Shown: piece by piece, positions 46,797 through 55,790 of the stretch
How positions within the stretch are numbered: the stretch's first letter is position 1
Layout: each line of letters opens with the position of its first letter
Assembly (NCBI GenBank): GCA_948468315.1
Contig: CAOKHL010000008.1
Span: 1-60,043, forward strand
DNA length: 60,043 nucleotides
Source of the DNA: an uncultured Eubacteriales bacterium
GTDB taxonomy: Bacteria; Bacillota; Clostridia; TANB77; CAG-508
Reading direction: 5' to 3'
The notes under the pieces: generated by a model
Seen by the model: only the letters and a program-made list of their open reading frames with translations
What the model was told of the DNA's origin: nothing
The model's database searches: none
Program-made: the position numbers and the translations under genes

Positions 46797-48371
46797 TTAT
46801 TTTTTCATTTCCTCTTTTATATATTCTACTTCTTCTTCTGTATTTAATCTCATAAATAAAGGCTCACCTTTTTCTATTACTTTAGTATCTTCTATGTTGT
46901 CATAGTTTTCTAAACTTTCCCATGTTTTTAACTTTTCATCTTCTATTCCTAATTGACTAAATATTTTATTAGATGTCTCTTCCATAAATGGACTAATTAA
47001 TATTGCTATTCTTCTTAAATTTTCTATTAGGTGATATATAACAGATTTTAGTTTTTCATTATTTTCTTCTTTTGCTAAAACCCATGGTGATGTTTCATCT
47101 ATATATTTGTTTGTTCTTGAAACTAAACTCCAAATTTCTTGAAGGCTGTTTGCTATTTCAAATTCTTCAAATAATTTCTCAAACCTTTCAGTTGTTTGTT
47201 TTGCAAATTCTTCTAACTCATTATCTACTTCATTTTTACATCCATTGTAAGTTGGTACTTGTCCTCCAAAATATTTGTTACACATTGCTATTGTTCTATT
47301 TAGTAAGTTTCCTAAATCATTTGATAAATCTACATTATATCTTTCTACAAATCCTTCTGGTGTAAATAATCCATCTGTTGATACAGGTACTTCTCTAAGT
47401 AAAAAGTAGCGTGTTGCATCTAATCCATATCTATTAATTAATAATTCTGGATATATTACATTTCCTTTTGATTTTGACATTTTTCCATCTTTCATCATTA
47501 CCCAGTTATGAACTAATATCTGTTTTGGAAGTGGTAAATCTAATGCCATTAAGAATATTGGCCAATATATTAAGTGAAATCTTGCAATATCTTTTCCAAC
47601 TATGTGTAAATCTGCTGGCCAGAATTTATTAAATAATTCTTCATTTTCAGTTCCATATCCTAAAGCTGTTATATAATTTGTTAGAGCATCTAACCATACA
47701 TAAATTACGTGTTCTGGGTCTTCTAAAACTTTTACTCCCCAATCAAATGTTGTTCTAGTTACACATAAGTCTTCTAATCCTGGTTTTATAAAATTGTTTA
47801 TCATTTCAGTTTTTCTATAATCTGGTTTTATAAAGTCTGGGTGTTCATCATAATATTTTAAAAGCCTTGGTGCATATTTTTTCATGTTGAAGAAATAGCA
47901 TTCTTCTTTCATTAATTTAACTTCTCTTCCACAGTCTGGACATTTTCCATCTACTAACTGAGTTTTTGTAAAGTAACTCTCACAAGGTACACAATACCAA
48001 CCTTCATATTCGCCTTTGTATATATCTCCTTGTTTCATTAATTTGTCAAATATTTTTTGTACAATTTTCACATGTCTTGGTTGTGTAGTTCTTATGAAGT
48101 CATCATATTTTATATCCATTTTTTTCCATAATTTTTGTGCTTCTTCTGCCGCTTTGTCTACATGTTCTTGTGGTGTCACATTTTCTTTTTTGGCTACCTC
48201 TTCTATTTTTTGTCCATGTTCATCTGTTCCTGTTAATAAATATGTTTCATATCCTCTTAAATTTTTATATCTCTTTATTGTGTCTGCTAAAACTGTTGTA
48301 TATGCTGTTCCTATGTGGAATTTTCCACTTGGATAGTATATTGGTGTTGTTAAATAGTATTTTTTATTCAT
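46797..48371 (-). CDS. metG: Methionine-tRNA ligase
   Basis: 524 residues. YPSGKFHIGTAYTTVLAD is the HIGH-type motif, the zinc knuckle is CVPCESYF...CPDCGRE, and DGKMSKSKGN is the KMSKS motif. The usual C-terminal tRNA-binding (EMAP-like) domain of many Firmicutes enzymes is absent. GGTGAGAGG precedes the ATG. No T-box is seen upstream. Confidence 0.97.
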   Translation of the reverse strand: MNKKYYLTTPIYYPSGKFHIGTAYTTVLADTIKRYKNLRGYETYLLTGTDEHGQKIEEVAKKENVTPQEHVDKAAEEAQKLWKKMDIKYDDFIRTTQPRHVKIVQKIFDKLMKQGDIYKGEYEGWYCVPCESYFTKTQLVDGKCPDCGREVKLMKEECYFFNMKKYAPRLLKYYDEHPDFIKPDYRKTEMINNFIKPGLEDLCVTRTTFDWGVKVLEDPEHVIYVWLDALTNYITALGYGTENEELFNKFWPADLHIVGKDIARFHLIYWPIFLMALDLPLPKQILVHNWVMMKDGKMSKSKGNVIYPELLINRYGLDATRYFLLREVPVSTDGLFTPEGFVERYNVDLSNDLGNLLNRTIAMCNKYFGGQVPTYNGCKNEVDNELEEFAKQTTERFEKLFEEFEIANSLQEIWSLVSRTNKYIDETSPWVLAKEENNEKLKSVIYHLIENLRRIAILISPFMEETSNKIFSQLGIEDEKLKTWESLENYDNIEDTKVIEKGEPLFMRLNTEEEVEYIKEEMKK

Positions 48372-48481
48372 AAACCTCTCACCTTTCTCTTTAAATATGT
48401 TTTTATTATAATATAAATTTTGGAAAATAGCAAGATTTAAACACTTTTTCTAGAAATGTTTTAAATTTATTCTCAAATATA

Positions 48482-48510
48482 TTGACAAATTTTCACCAAT
48501 AAATTATATT
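48482..48510 (+). promoter_or_regulatory. Promoter of the toxin-like mRNA
   Basis: TTGACA (48482-48487), 17 bp, TATATT (48505-48510), 42 bp before the small ORF. Confidence 0.7.
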
Positions 48511-48552
48511 ATATCTGCCTACTTGCTTAGTAGCAGGAAGGAGGCAAGAATA

Positions 48553-48633
48553 ATGTTACTCAAAATAATCTTAAAGATTATTGCTATTATAGTTGATATA
48601 GTAATTCTAATTATAGAAATTATTGAAGACTAA
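48553..48633 (+). CDS. 26-residue hydrophobic peptide, candidate type I toxin
   Basis: AGGAGG stands 8 nt before the ATG. The peptide starts MLLKIILKIIAIIVD and continues as one Ile/Val/Leu helix ending in IIED: a single membrane span with a basic head and acidic tail, like Fst, Ibs and similar type I toxins. An own promoter, a strong terminator and an opposing promoter surround it. A 13-nt repeat overlapping its start codon recurs beyond the terminator (see the antisense RNA). The toxin role is inferred. Confidence 0.65.
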   Translation: MLLKIILKIIAIIVDIVILIIEIIED

Positions 48634-48641
48634 ATAGCAAG

Positions 48642-48670
48642 AACCCCGTGACTGGAACTCACGGGGTTTT
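48642..48670. terminator. Bidirectional terminator shared by the toxin and antisense RNAs
   Basis: 10-bp perfect stem AACCCCGTGA/TCACGGGGTT around CTGGAAC, with TTTT on the plus side and TTCTTGC on the minus side. Confidence 0.85.
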
Positions 48671-48700
48671 AAAATGTTACTCAAATATTCTTGCTTAAGC
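48642..48700 (-). ncRNA. Candidate antisense antitoxin RNA
   Basis: A minus-strand promoter TTGACA (48731-48736), 17 bp, TAATAT (48708-48713) faces the toxin gene; the transcript, starting near 48700, would cross AATGTTACTCAAA (48673-48685) and end in the shared terminator. That 13-mer also stands at 48552-48564 over the toxin start codon, so the RNA would pair with the toxin start codon and with the terminator loop, as in the par/fst system. End points are estimates. Confidence 0.6.
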
Positions 48701-48763
48701 TAATATTATATTAGCATATATTTTATTATATGTCAAATTTTTCAATTTATTACATTAATATTT

Positions 48764-51197
48764 CTAATTTTTCCTTATAAGCTTACAAACCACAATACTC
48801 ATATCATCTTTAGTCTTACCGAAATTATTATCTACTGCTTCATTTAAAATAATATCTGCTATTTTTTGTGGATTTGTAATTTCTATATCTTCTAAAAGGT
48901 ATTTGACCCATAATTCCTTATTTTTATATTCTACATTTGAATCTAGAATTCCATCACTACACATAACTATTATATCATTATTTTCAATATCTTTATCAAA
49001 TATATCAGTACTTGCTTCTTTTATTACTCCTGTTGGAAGTGTAAGTGATTTTATTATTTGTATTTTTTTGTTATTTTTTATGTATGTTGGACATGCTCCA
49101 TTTTTTATAAATTCTATATTTCCTTTATATAAGTCAATTATTGCAATATCAAGTGTTGCAAATACATCTTCTGATACATTTAATAAATTTGAATTTATTA
49201 AATCCACTGATGTATTTTTCTCAAACCCTGAATTTAATAATCTTTTTAGCATTGATGTTACTATTTGACTACTTTTTCTAGCTTCAGGTCCTGAACCCAT
49301 TCCATCACTTATTGCTATTAAATATTTTCCGTCTTTTAATTTTGTTTGCACTATACTGTCTCCTGAAACTGTCATACCATCTTTAATTGCTATACTATGA
49401 CCTATATCTAATATATATTTGTCATCTGACAAAATCTCATATTTTATAGAATTTTCACTCTTAATTTCTTTACTGTTTTTTATTATTACTTTTTCTTGTA
49501 AAACTTTATCTAATATATTTATTATTACTTCATCTACATCTTCTTTTTCTGTTTTTTCTATATATAATTCTATTTTATATTTATCATTTGATTTTTTATT
49601 TATTGTTATTTCCTGTACTAGTATTTCTTTTTGTTTTAACAATAATGTTATTTGCTCTTTTTTATCATTATTTAAATCATCATTTTTAAGTTCTTCATCT
49701 ATATCTTCTGCAATTTCTGATATCGCTTTTGATACTCCATTTAGTTGTGTTTCAAAGTTTTTCTTTTCTTCATTTAAACGAACACTCCATATAAAATTCA
49801 TTTTACTAATTCTAAATGCTGAGTTTATTGCTTCTGTCATTTTTTCTACATCTCGACTTACTTTTTCTTCATTTTGATTAAATCCTACAACATAATTATT
49901 GTTTCTTGCTAATATTCTTAATAAGTCTTTTTCTCTTATAAACTGTTTTTCCATAAGTTCTAAAAATATATCATCTACAATTTTGCTTTCTACATTTTCA
50001 ATACTATCATATAAAATATTTTCTTCCATATATTCAATATTGTTTAAAAGTTCTAATATAAATTTTTGTTTATTTTTTTCTCTAATATCTTCTTCACTAA
50101 TAACTGTTGTTGCAACATTTTTATATGTATCTGCCATTTCTTTTACAACTTTTGATACATTATTTAATTTTGTTACTGTTTCTTTACTTCTATTTAATCC
50201 TCTATTTGTTCCTACTGGTAAAAATTTATTCTCTCCAATTATACTTTCTATATTTAATTTTATACCTTTAGGAACTGCAAGCAATGCTATTCCTGCAATT
50301 AATATCTCTTTAAATAAAATAAGATTTGTAGCTAGTCCATTTGTTACATATGAAAGTATTATATTTCCTAAAACAAACCCACAAATTACCCCAACTTTAC
50401 CAAATTTATTTAAAATTCCTGCTATCATGCCAGAAATCGCATATGATGCAACTACTATTGGTTCATTGTTGCTAATTATTCCTAATGTTACTCCTATTGT
50501 TGCTCCTGCTGTTGTTCCGAATTAGAATTCCATTTTTCCACCCAAGTACTAAAACTATAAATATTGAAAGTATATTTCTTATTGAAAATCCAAATATACT
50601 TAAATCTCCAAAGCTGCATAGTGCAATAGATAAAATTAAACTTGTGCCTAATACTTCTTCTATTGAAAATGCCATTTTTTCGTTGTAATTTGTAAGTACT
50701 GTTAATGAATTTGCAAATATCTTGTAAAAGATAACTGTTATTATTGATATTGTTATTGCGACTAATATGTCATATATTAAAAATTGATTTATAAATACTT
50801 TTATTACATTTACTATTAAACTTGAGATAAATATTCTTCTTGCAAGCATTACTTTTTCATTTCTACTTGAATCATTATATTTAGGTTCTTTTACAAAAAA
50901 ACTTGCTAAAAATATTAGTATTGTTACAATAAAATTTATTGCTCCACTTACTCCTGAACAAATTGCATTTCCTGTTAATGCTAATATAATTACCGCTATT
51001 ATTGGTATTTCATTGCTAATTCCTGCTGCGACTATTGCTAAACTAAATGGCGAAACATCATATCCCATGTTTACCATTGACACCATAAAAGTTACTATAT
51101 ATAAACAAATATATTTTTTTGAAATTACATTGGCTAATATATTTTTCTTGCCTAAGTTTTCTTTTGTTTTTTCTGTTTCATTTATGTTTTGAAACAT
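48764..51197 (-). CDS. spoIIE: Stage II sporulation protein E read through a CGGA site
   Basis: Start ATG at 51195-51197 (GAGGTGG upstream; the longer frame has no site). Residues 1-226 form the multi-span membrane domain; after NGILI the frame meets CGG (minus strand, 50517-50519) and ends ten codons later. Skipping the C gives GTTAGATIGVTLGIISNNEP, two more helices, a central region and the C-terminal PP2C phosphatase (SDGMGSGPEARKSSQIVTSM, VMCSDGILD, KTKDDMSIVV): 810 residues, as usual for SpoIIE. The enzyme dephosphorylates SpoIIAA to free sigma F in the forespore. The downstream ORF alone lacks a start site. Confidence 0.93.
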
Positions 51198-51394
51198 TTT
51201 TACCACCTCTTCTTTTTTTAATAACATTTTACTACTTGTCCTTTGCTTTTTTTGTCTTTTTTAGTATGCTAGTTAAAAAAAGTTTTCTACATATATTGCC
51301 TTTTTTATACTACCTTCCTTTTATTCTTTTGTTTTGCGATTTTTATTTTATTATAGATTGGCGAAAATTACAATATTTTTAGTAAAAAAATTTG

Positions 51395-51440
51395 TAACAA
51401 AAAAAGACCAGATGAAAATTTTTCATAGTTCTAGTCTTTC
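51395..51440 (-). terminator. Intrinsic terminator after pepD
   Basis: Stem AAAGACTAG/CTGGTCTTT with inner ATGAAAA/TTTTCAT, then a T-run on the minus strand. It lies about 90 bp past the pepD stop. Confidence 0.7.
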
Positions 51441-51525
51441 TTATTTTACATTATTAAATATATTATTCTTTAATATTATTTCCAATAGTCTTAGCCATTT
51501 TCATTCCATTATCTATATTTCCCTT

Positions 51526-52953
51526 TTATTTAATTTTCTCTAGTAATTCTACGATAAAACTCCACATTTTATTTGCAGACTTTATAGACATTCTTTCAGT
51601 GGGACTATGTGCATCATATATATTTGGTGCTATAGCAATAAATTGTAAATTAGGTATTTTGTCATAAAAATATCCGCATTCTAAACACGCTTGAACTTTA
51701 ACTTTTTTTATCTTTTTATTGAAATATTTGAAATACAAATTTTCACAGAATTTTATTAATTTACTGTTTTCATCTTGCTCATATCCTAAAATATGAGTAT
51801 ATTCTTTGACTTTTATATTATATTGTTTCATTAAATTGTTAATTTCCTTTTCTAATTTCAATCCCAAAGCATTAGAATTATATCTTATAGAATATAAAAG
51901 TGTTATATTTTCATATTCATTTCTTATTGCTCCAAAATTTCCAGATAAAATTATATTGTTATCTCTATCTCTTAGAATATCACCATTTTGAAAATTATTT
52001 ATAAATTCTAATATATCTTTTGAAAACTGTTTGTTATAACATTTTTTTATTGTATTTATTTGTTTTAGAGAAATATCAGAAAATGGATATTGACTTTTTA
52101 TTTTATTTATTTGCTTTTCCAACGATGATATTTTTGAACTCTCCATTTTATTTATCGAAAAACAAATTTTGCCATTTCTTGGGATTATATTAACTTTACT
52201 TCCAGCTTCAAAATTAACAATATATATTTCCGAAAAACACTTTAATAATAATTCTGCTATTATTTTTATTGGATTTCCTCTAGACGAATCCCCTATATCC
52301 AATCCAGAATGACCTCCTTTAAAATGATATAATTCTAAAACAAATGTTGAAAATCTATCAGCATTTATCTCTATTTGTTTATCAGAAATTGTAGAAACCC
52401 ATTCCTTTGCAGTAGCCGAAGATATCCACATTTCATTTTCATTAAAATTATCAAATGAAATAATTTTTCGAGACTGCAAAATATTAGAATCTAAATATTT
52501 TGCTCCATTCATTGTTGTTTCTTCTTGAGCTGTAAAAATACATTCTAACTTTGGTGTTTTAATTTTCTTTGAGTCAAGTATTGCTAAAATATAAGCTACA
52601 CCTATACCATTATCAGCACCTAAAGTTGTATTATTTGCTTTTATAAAATCTCCATCTATTATTAAATCTATTGGATCTTTCAAAAAATCATGCTCAGTGT
52701 TTTTTTTCTTTTCACAAATCATGTCTGTATGACACTGCAATCCTAATATCTCTTTATATTCGCAACCATTGCTAGCATTTTTCCATATAACTACATTATT
52801 AAATTCATCATGATAATATTTTAAATTTCTCTCAATAGCAAAATTAATTAAATATTCTGCTATTTTCTCTTCTTTTCCAGATTGACGTGGTATATCACTT
52901 ATTTCATAAAAGAATCTCCAAAAACTGCTATTTAGTTTTTCTAACGTTTTCAT
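51526..52953 (-). CDS. pepD: Aminoacyl-histidine dipeptidase (M20 family)
   Basis: 475 residues from the ATG at 52951-52953 (GGGGGTA upstream). Metal ligands in LGLQCHTDMI, TLGADNGIGVAYILAIL, TAQEETTMNGAKY, and HSPTERMSI near the end; the inserted lid domain has GGHSGLDIGDSSRGNP. It splits Xaa-His and other dipeptides in the cytoplasm. After its TAA the same frame continues 20 sense codons (KGNIDNGMKMAKTIGNNIKE) to a second stop, perhaps a lost C-terminus. A structured leader lies upstream. Confidence 0.92.
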   Translation of the reverse strand: MKTLEKLNSSFWRFFYEISDIPRQSGKEEKIAEYLINFAIERNLKYYHDEFNNVVIWKNASNGCEYKEILGLQCHTDMICEKKKNTEHDFLKDPIDLIIDGDFIKANNTTLGADNGIGVAYILAILDSKKIKTPKLECIFTAQEETTMNGAKYLDSNILQSRKIISFDNFNENEMWISSATAKEWVSTISDKQIEINADRFSTFVLELYHFKGGHSGLDIGDSSRGNPIKIIAELLLKCFSEIYIVNFEAGSKVNIIPRNGKICFSINKMESSKISSLEKQINKIKSQYPFSDISLKQINTIKKCYNKQFSKDILEFINNFQNGDILRDRDNNIILSGNFGAIRNEYENITLLYSIRYNSNALGLKLEKEINNLMKQYNIKVKEYTHILGYEQDENSKLIKFCENLYFKYFNKKIKKVKVQACLECGYFYDKIPNLQFIAIAPNIYDAHSPTERMSIKSANKMWSFIVELLEKIK

Positions 52954-52972
52954 TTTTACCCCCAAAATAAAA

Positions 52973-53110
52973 AAATGTAAGTGTCATTCCCTACATTTTA
53001 TTGTATATCACAATATATATGCAGGCACATTATTATAACACTTGTACCTACAATAAAAGCTTTGGTATCAAGTGTTGTAATAGTGATAATGTAAATTTAA
53101 TAATATTGTG
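52973..53110 (-). promoter_or_regulatory. Structured leader before pepD with possible attenuator
   Basis: On the minus strand a hairpin ACACTTG/CAAGTGT (about 53036-53077) is followed by AAATGTA-N12-TACATTT plus a T-run (52973-52998), a likely terminator ending just before the ribosome binding site. TTTTATTGT in the first part (plus 53050-53058) can pair with ACAATAAAA (52996-53004), which overlaps the terminator arm. That makes two exclusive folds possible. No known riboswitch class is recognised. Confidence 0.5.
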
Positions 53111-53293
53111 ACTTTTTTCATTATTAATTCCACCTCAAATATAATATATATTATACTATACAATTTAGAGATAGTCAAACTTTTTCATTTTTTTACTTTT
53201 CCATACGAAAAAGCAAGAGAAATTTAAAAATTAAAATTTTCTCTTGTAGAATATTTTTAATCATATAATTATAAATATCCAAGTTAGATAACA

Positions 53294-53653
53294 TCACAAT
53301 TTAATTTTAAAATATTTCCCCTCATACTTATCAAAGAATTCCTTAATACTTCCATTTACCAATCTACTAAAAGATATTCCTGTTTCATCTCTTAATTTTA
53401 TTAATTCATCATAAAATTCTTTTCTAAACAATATTGATCTATATGTTGAATACATTTTATATGGTTTCTTGTAATATTTTATATCATTTTTATGTTGTAA
53501 TAATGTTTCTACACAAATATTTATTAATTTACTTGGCGAAGCATCAAATTCATTACTACAAATATATAATAATTTTGTATATAAATCTTCATCTATATGT
53601 AAACTTCTAGTTATTGTTTTATCCTTTTTGTACAGTCTTTTTATTGGTTCCAT
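53294..53653 (-). CDS. Tandem ribbon-helix-helix protein
   Basis: 119 residues holding two similar units: TRSLHIDEDLYTKLLYI...PSKLINICVETLL and YRSILFRKEFYDELIKL...FSRLVNGSIKEFF. Each has the strand-helix-helix plan of RHH DNA-binding proteins, so one chain could mimic the dimer. AGGAGG precedes the ATG. Its target is unknown; the recombinase gene lies 5 kb upstream. Confidence 0.6.
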   Translation of the reverse strand: MEPIKRLYKKDKTITRSLHIDEDLYTKLLYICSNEFDASPSKLINICVETLLQHKNDIKYYKKPYKMYSTYRSILFRKEFYDELIKLRDETGISFSRLVNGSIKEFFDKYEGKYFKIKL

Positions 53654-53772
53654 ATTTGTACCTCCTATTATACATTAATGTATTCAAAATTATATAAAAT
53701 AATTTCATTGAATTATACTAGATTATTTGGTACAAGTATGTATAGTTAATAGTTCATTTTTAAGTAAAATAA

Positions 53773-53809
53773 AATGACAAATCAAACTATATTTTAATTC
53801 GATTTGTCA
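53773..53809 (-). terminator. Intrinsic terminator after the acidic anchor gene
   Basis: Arms ATGACAAATC and GATTTGTCAT, T-rich tail on the minus strand, 40 bp past the stop of the next gene. Confidence 0.7.
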
Positions 53810-53849
53810 TTATCTAATTTATTATAAAATTAATATTTTCTCATTTTAT

Positions 53850-54146
53850 TTATGTTTGACTAGTATTGTTTTCCTCAGTATTATTTTCTGGAGTTGTTTC
53901 ATTTTCTGTATTGCTTCCTTCTACTGTATTTTGTTCTTCATTACCATTTTCGTTTTCTGTATTTGTATCAGTTTGGTTTTCCTCGCTATTATTCTCACTA
54001 TTTTTGTTTTGAATAGCTGTTTCATTAACATCTGTTGTATTTGTATTGTCCTCTTTGTTCATCCAAACAATTCCTATTATTAATAATATTAAAATTACTA
54101 CCATTGCTAAAATTTTTAGTAATTCAATTTTTGTGTCTTTATCCAT
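53850..54146 (-). CDS. Membrane-anchored protein with Asn/Thr/Glu-rich tail
   Basis: 98 residues: one helix (residues 10-29), then about 65 residues of low complexity (NTENENGNEEQNT). The tail should face the outside. It follows the pilin-like gene by 138 bp. No function can be assigned. Confidence 0.6.
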   Translation of the reverse strand: MDKDTKIELLKILAMVVILILLIIGIVWMNKEDNTNTTDVNETAIQNKNSENNSEENQTDTNTENENGNEEQNTVEGSNTENETTPENNTEENNTSQT

Positions 54147-54283
54147 TTTCTATTCCTCTTTCCTATTTATTTTTTACAATTTTAACATAAATAGATTATT
54201 TTGACAAGTATTAACTCCTCAAATTTACACAATATTCACATTTTATAATCTTTTTATTTATTGTAAGTAAAAAATAGCTATAT

Positions 54284-55615
54284 TTATTCTATTGATTCTT
54301 GAATCATCTTCCTATATAATTTTGTTTTATTTACATTTTTTAGAACTTCATTATCATTTAACACTTTATTGTACATTCTTGTAACATAACATATTCCCTT
54401 TGCATAGCACCAATTAGATACTGCTGTCATTGTGCATCTACCAAATTCAATGTAATTTAATTTTTTTGAAGCTCCTACAAACTCCTGGTAATATCCCTTT
54501 TCTAACCAGCCCTCTGCAAGTAATTTGCCATCTATATAAATTTTTTGTATAACTTTTTCTTTACTTAATGGATTAAACACTAAAGTTATATAATTGTCTT
54601 TTTCTAAAAAATTCTCTATATAATATTGCTGATTCCATGGATAATCGCTTTCACTCCAACTTCCAGTATATCTAGCATTAGAAATTAATGAATAATGGAG
54701 TTTTTTTCTTGAATCTGGTACATACCCTATTCTCGTACAGCATTGACTATTATAATTTCCATTCCAAGTACCTAAGATTCCCATAAAGTGAGTCGATGTA
54801 ATTGTTGCACTTATAGATTCCTTAAAGTTTCCATAAAATTCTAAAGTAAATCCATTTGAAAAATCAAAACCATCTTGATTATATATTTCAATATAATTAT
54901 TACCATTAAATTTAAATGCATTGTTCTCTGTATCTATATAGTTACTTATATCATTTGAAACTTGTCTATCATACCCAGAAAATTCTGTTACATCATTATA
55001 TTTTACTTCTTCATTATATGCATCCATTCTTTTTTGTGTTGTATCATATACTTTATCATCAAAATAATATAATAAAGCATTGTCGCCTAAACTAGACATA
55101 TCATCACTAACAGTTGTTGCATCTATATTAAATAATAAATTTTCTGTAACCTCTACACTGTTTTTATATGATAATTCTATATGTTCATCCTTTACTTGAA
55201 TTATTTCTCCATTATCATAATTTATAATCCATTCATATTTGGTCTTTCCATAATTTGGTATCTCGGTTCCTTTTTCTATATAATTGTATCCTGTTCCATA
55301 TTGCTCAAAAGTTCTATTATTAACTATAATATTCCATTCTTTCCCATTTTCTAAATTTCTATCATATAAAGTTTTTCCTATATAATGTTTATTTTCATTA
55401 TTTAAATTATACTCTATCTTAAAATTAGCCATGTCTAATTGTATTGCTTCTTTTTCAGCTGATACTTCTGTCATCTTTTTTGCTAATATAGTCTTATTTA
55501 TTACTCCATTATCTCCTGTTAATGTTAATATCATAATTCCTGATAATATCAATAAAATTAAGATTGTTACTACTAAAGAAATTATTGTAATTCCTCTTTC
55601 TTCTTTTATTTCCAA
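54284..55615 (-). CDS. Prepilin-type N-terminus with LamG/concanavalin-like domain
   Basis: 443 residues from a TTG with GAGGTGG upstream (the GTG three codons earlier overlaps that site). KEERGITIISLVVTILILL is a type IV prepilin signal, cut after the Gly, with a hydrophobic pilin helix. The rest is a large beta-rich domain (FSNGFTLEFYGNFK, KIYIDGKLLAEGWLEKG) like LamG/pentraxin folds that bind sugars. It could be a minor pilin or pseudopilin used on the cell surface. No prepilin peptidase is in the window. Confidence 0.75.
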   Translation of the reverse strand: MEIKEERGITIISLVVTILILLILSGIMILTLTGDNGVINKTILAKKMTEVSAEKEAIQLDMANFKIEYNLNNENKHYIGKTLYDRNLENGKEWNIIVNNRTFEQYGTGYNYIEKGTEIPNYGKTKYEWIINYDNGEIIQVKDEHIELSYKNSVEVTENLLFNIDATTVSDDMSSLGDNALLYYFDDKVYDTTQKRMDAYNEEVKYNDVTEFSGYDRQVSNDISNYIDTENNAFKFNGNNYIEIYNQDGFDFSNGFTLEFYGNFKESISATITSTHFMGILGTWNGNYNSQCCTRIGYVPDSRKKLHYSLISNARYTGSWSESDYPWNQQYYIENFLEKDNYITLVFNPLSKEKVIQKIYIDGKLLAEGWLEKGYYQEFVGASKKLNYIEFGRCTMTAVSNWCYAKGICYVTRMYNKVLNDNEVLKNVNKTKLYRKMIQESIE

Positions 55616-55790
55616 TATTCCCACCTCTTCTATATTATCATAAAACTATTTGGCAAGAATTATATCAATAAAAATAAAAAAAATCAATGAATGACAAAAA
55701 ATATGATAAAGGAATAAAAAATTTTCATTTCATTATCATATTTTTAATTTATACAATATTTATATTTGAAAAATAATATTATTTTCACAA

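Noticed and set aside
48372..48763. T-box or other riboswitch before metG
   Set aside because: No T-box sequence or specifier stem; the structured part is better explained by two convergent small transcripts with a shared terminator.
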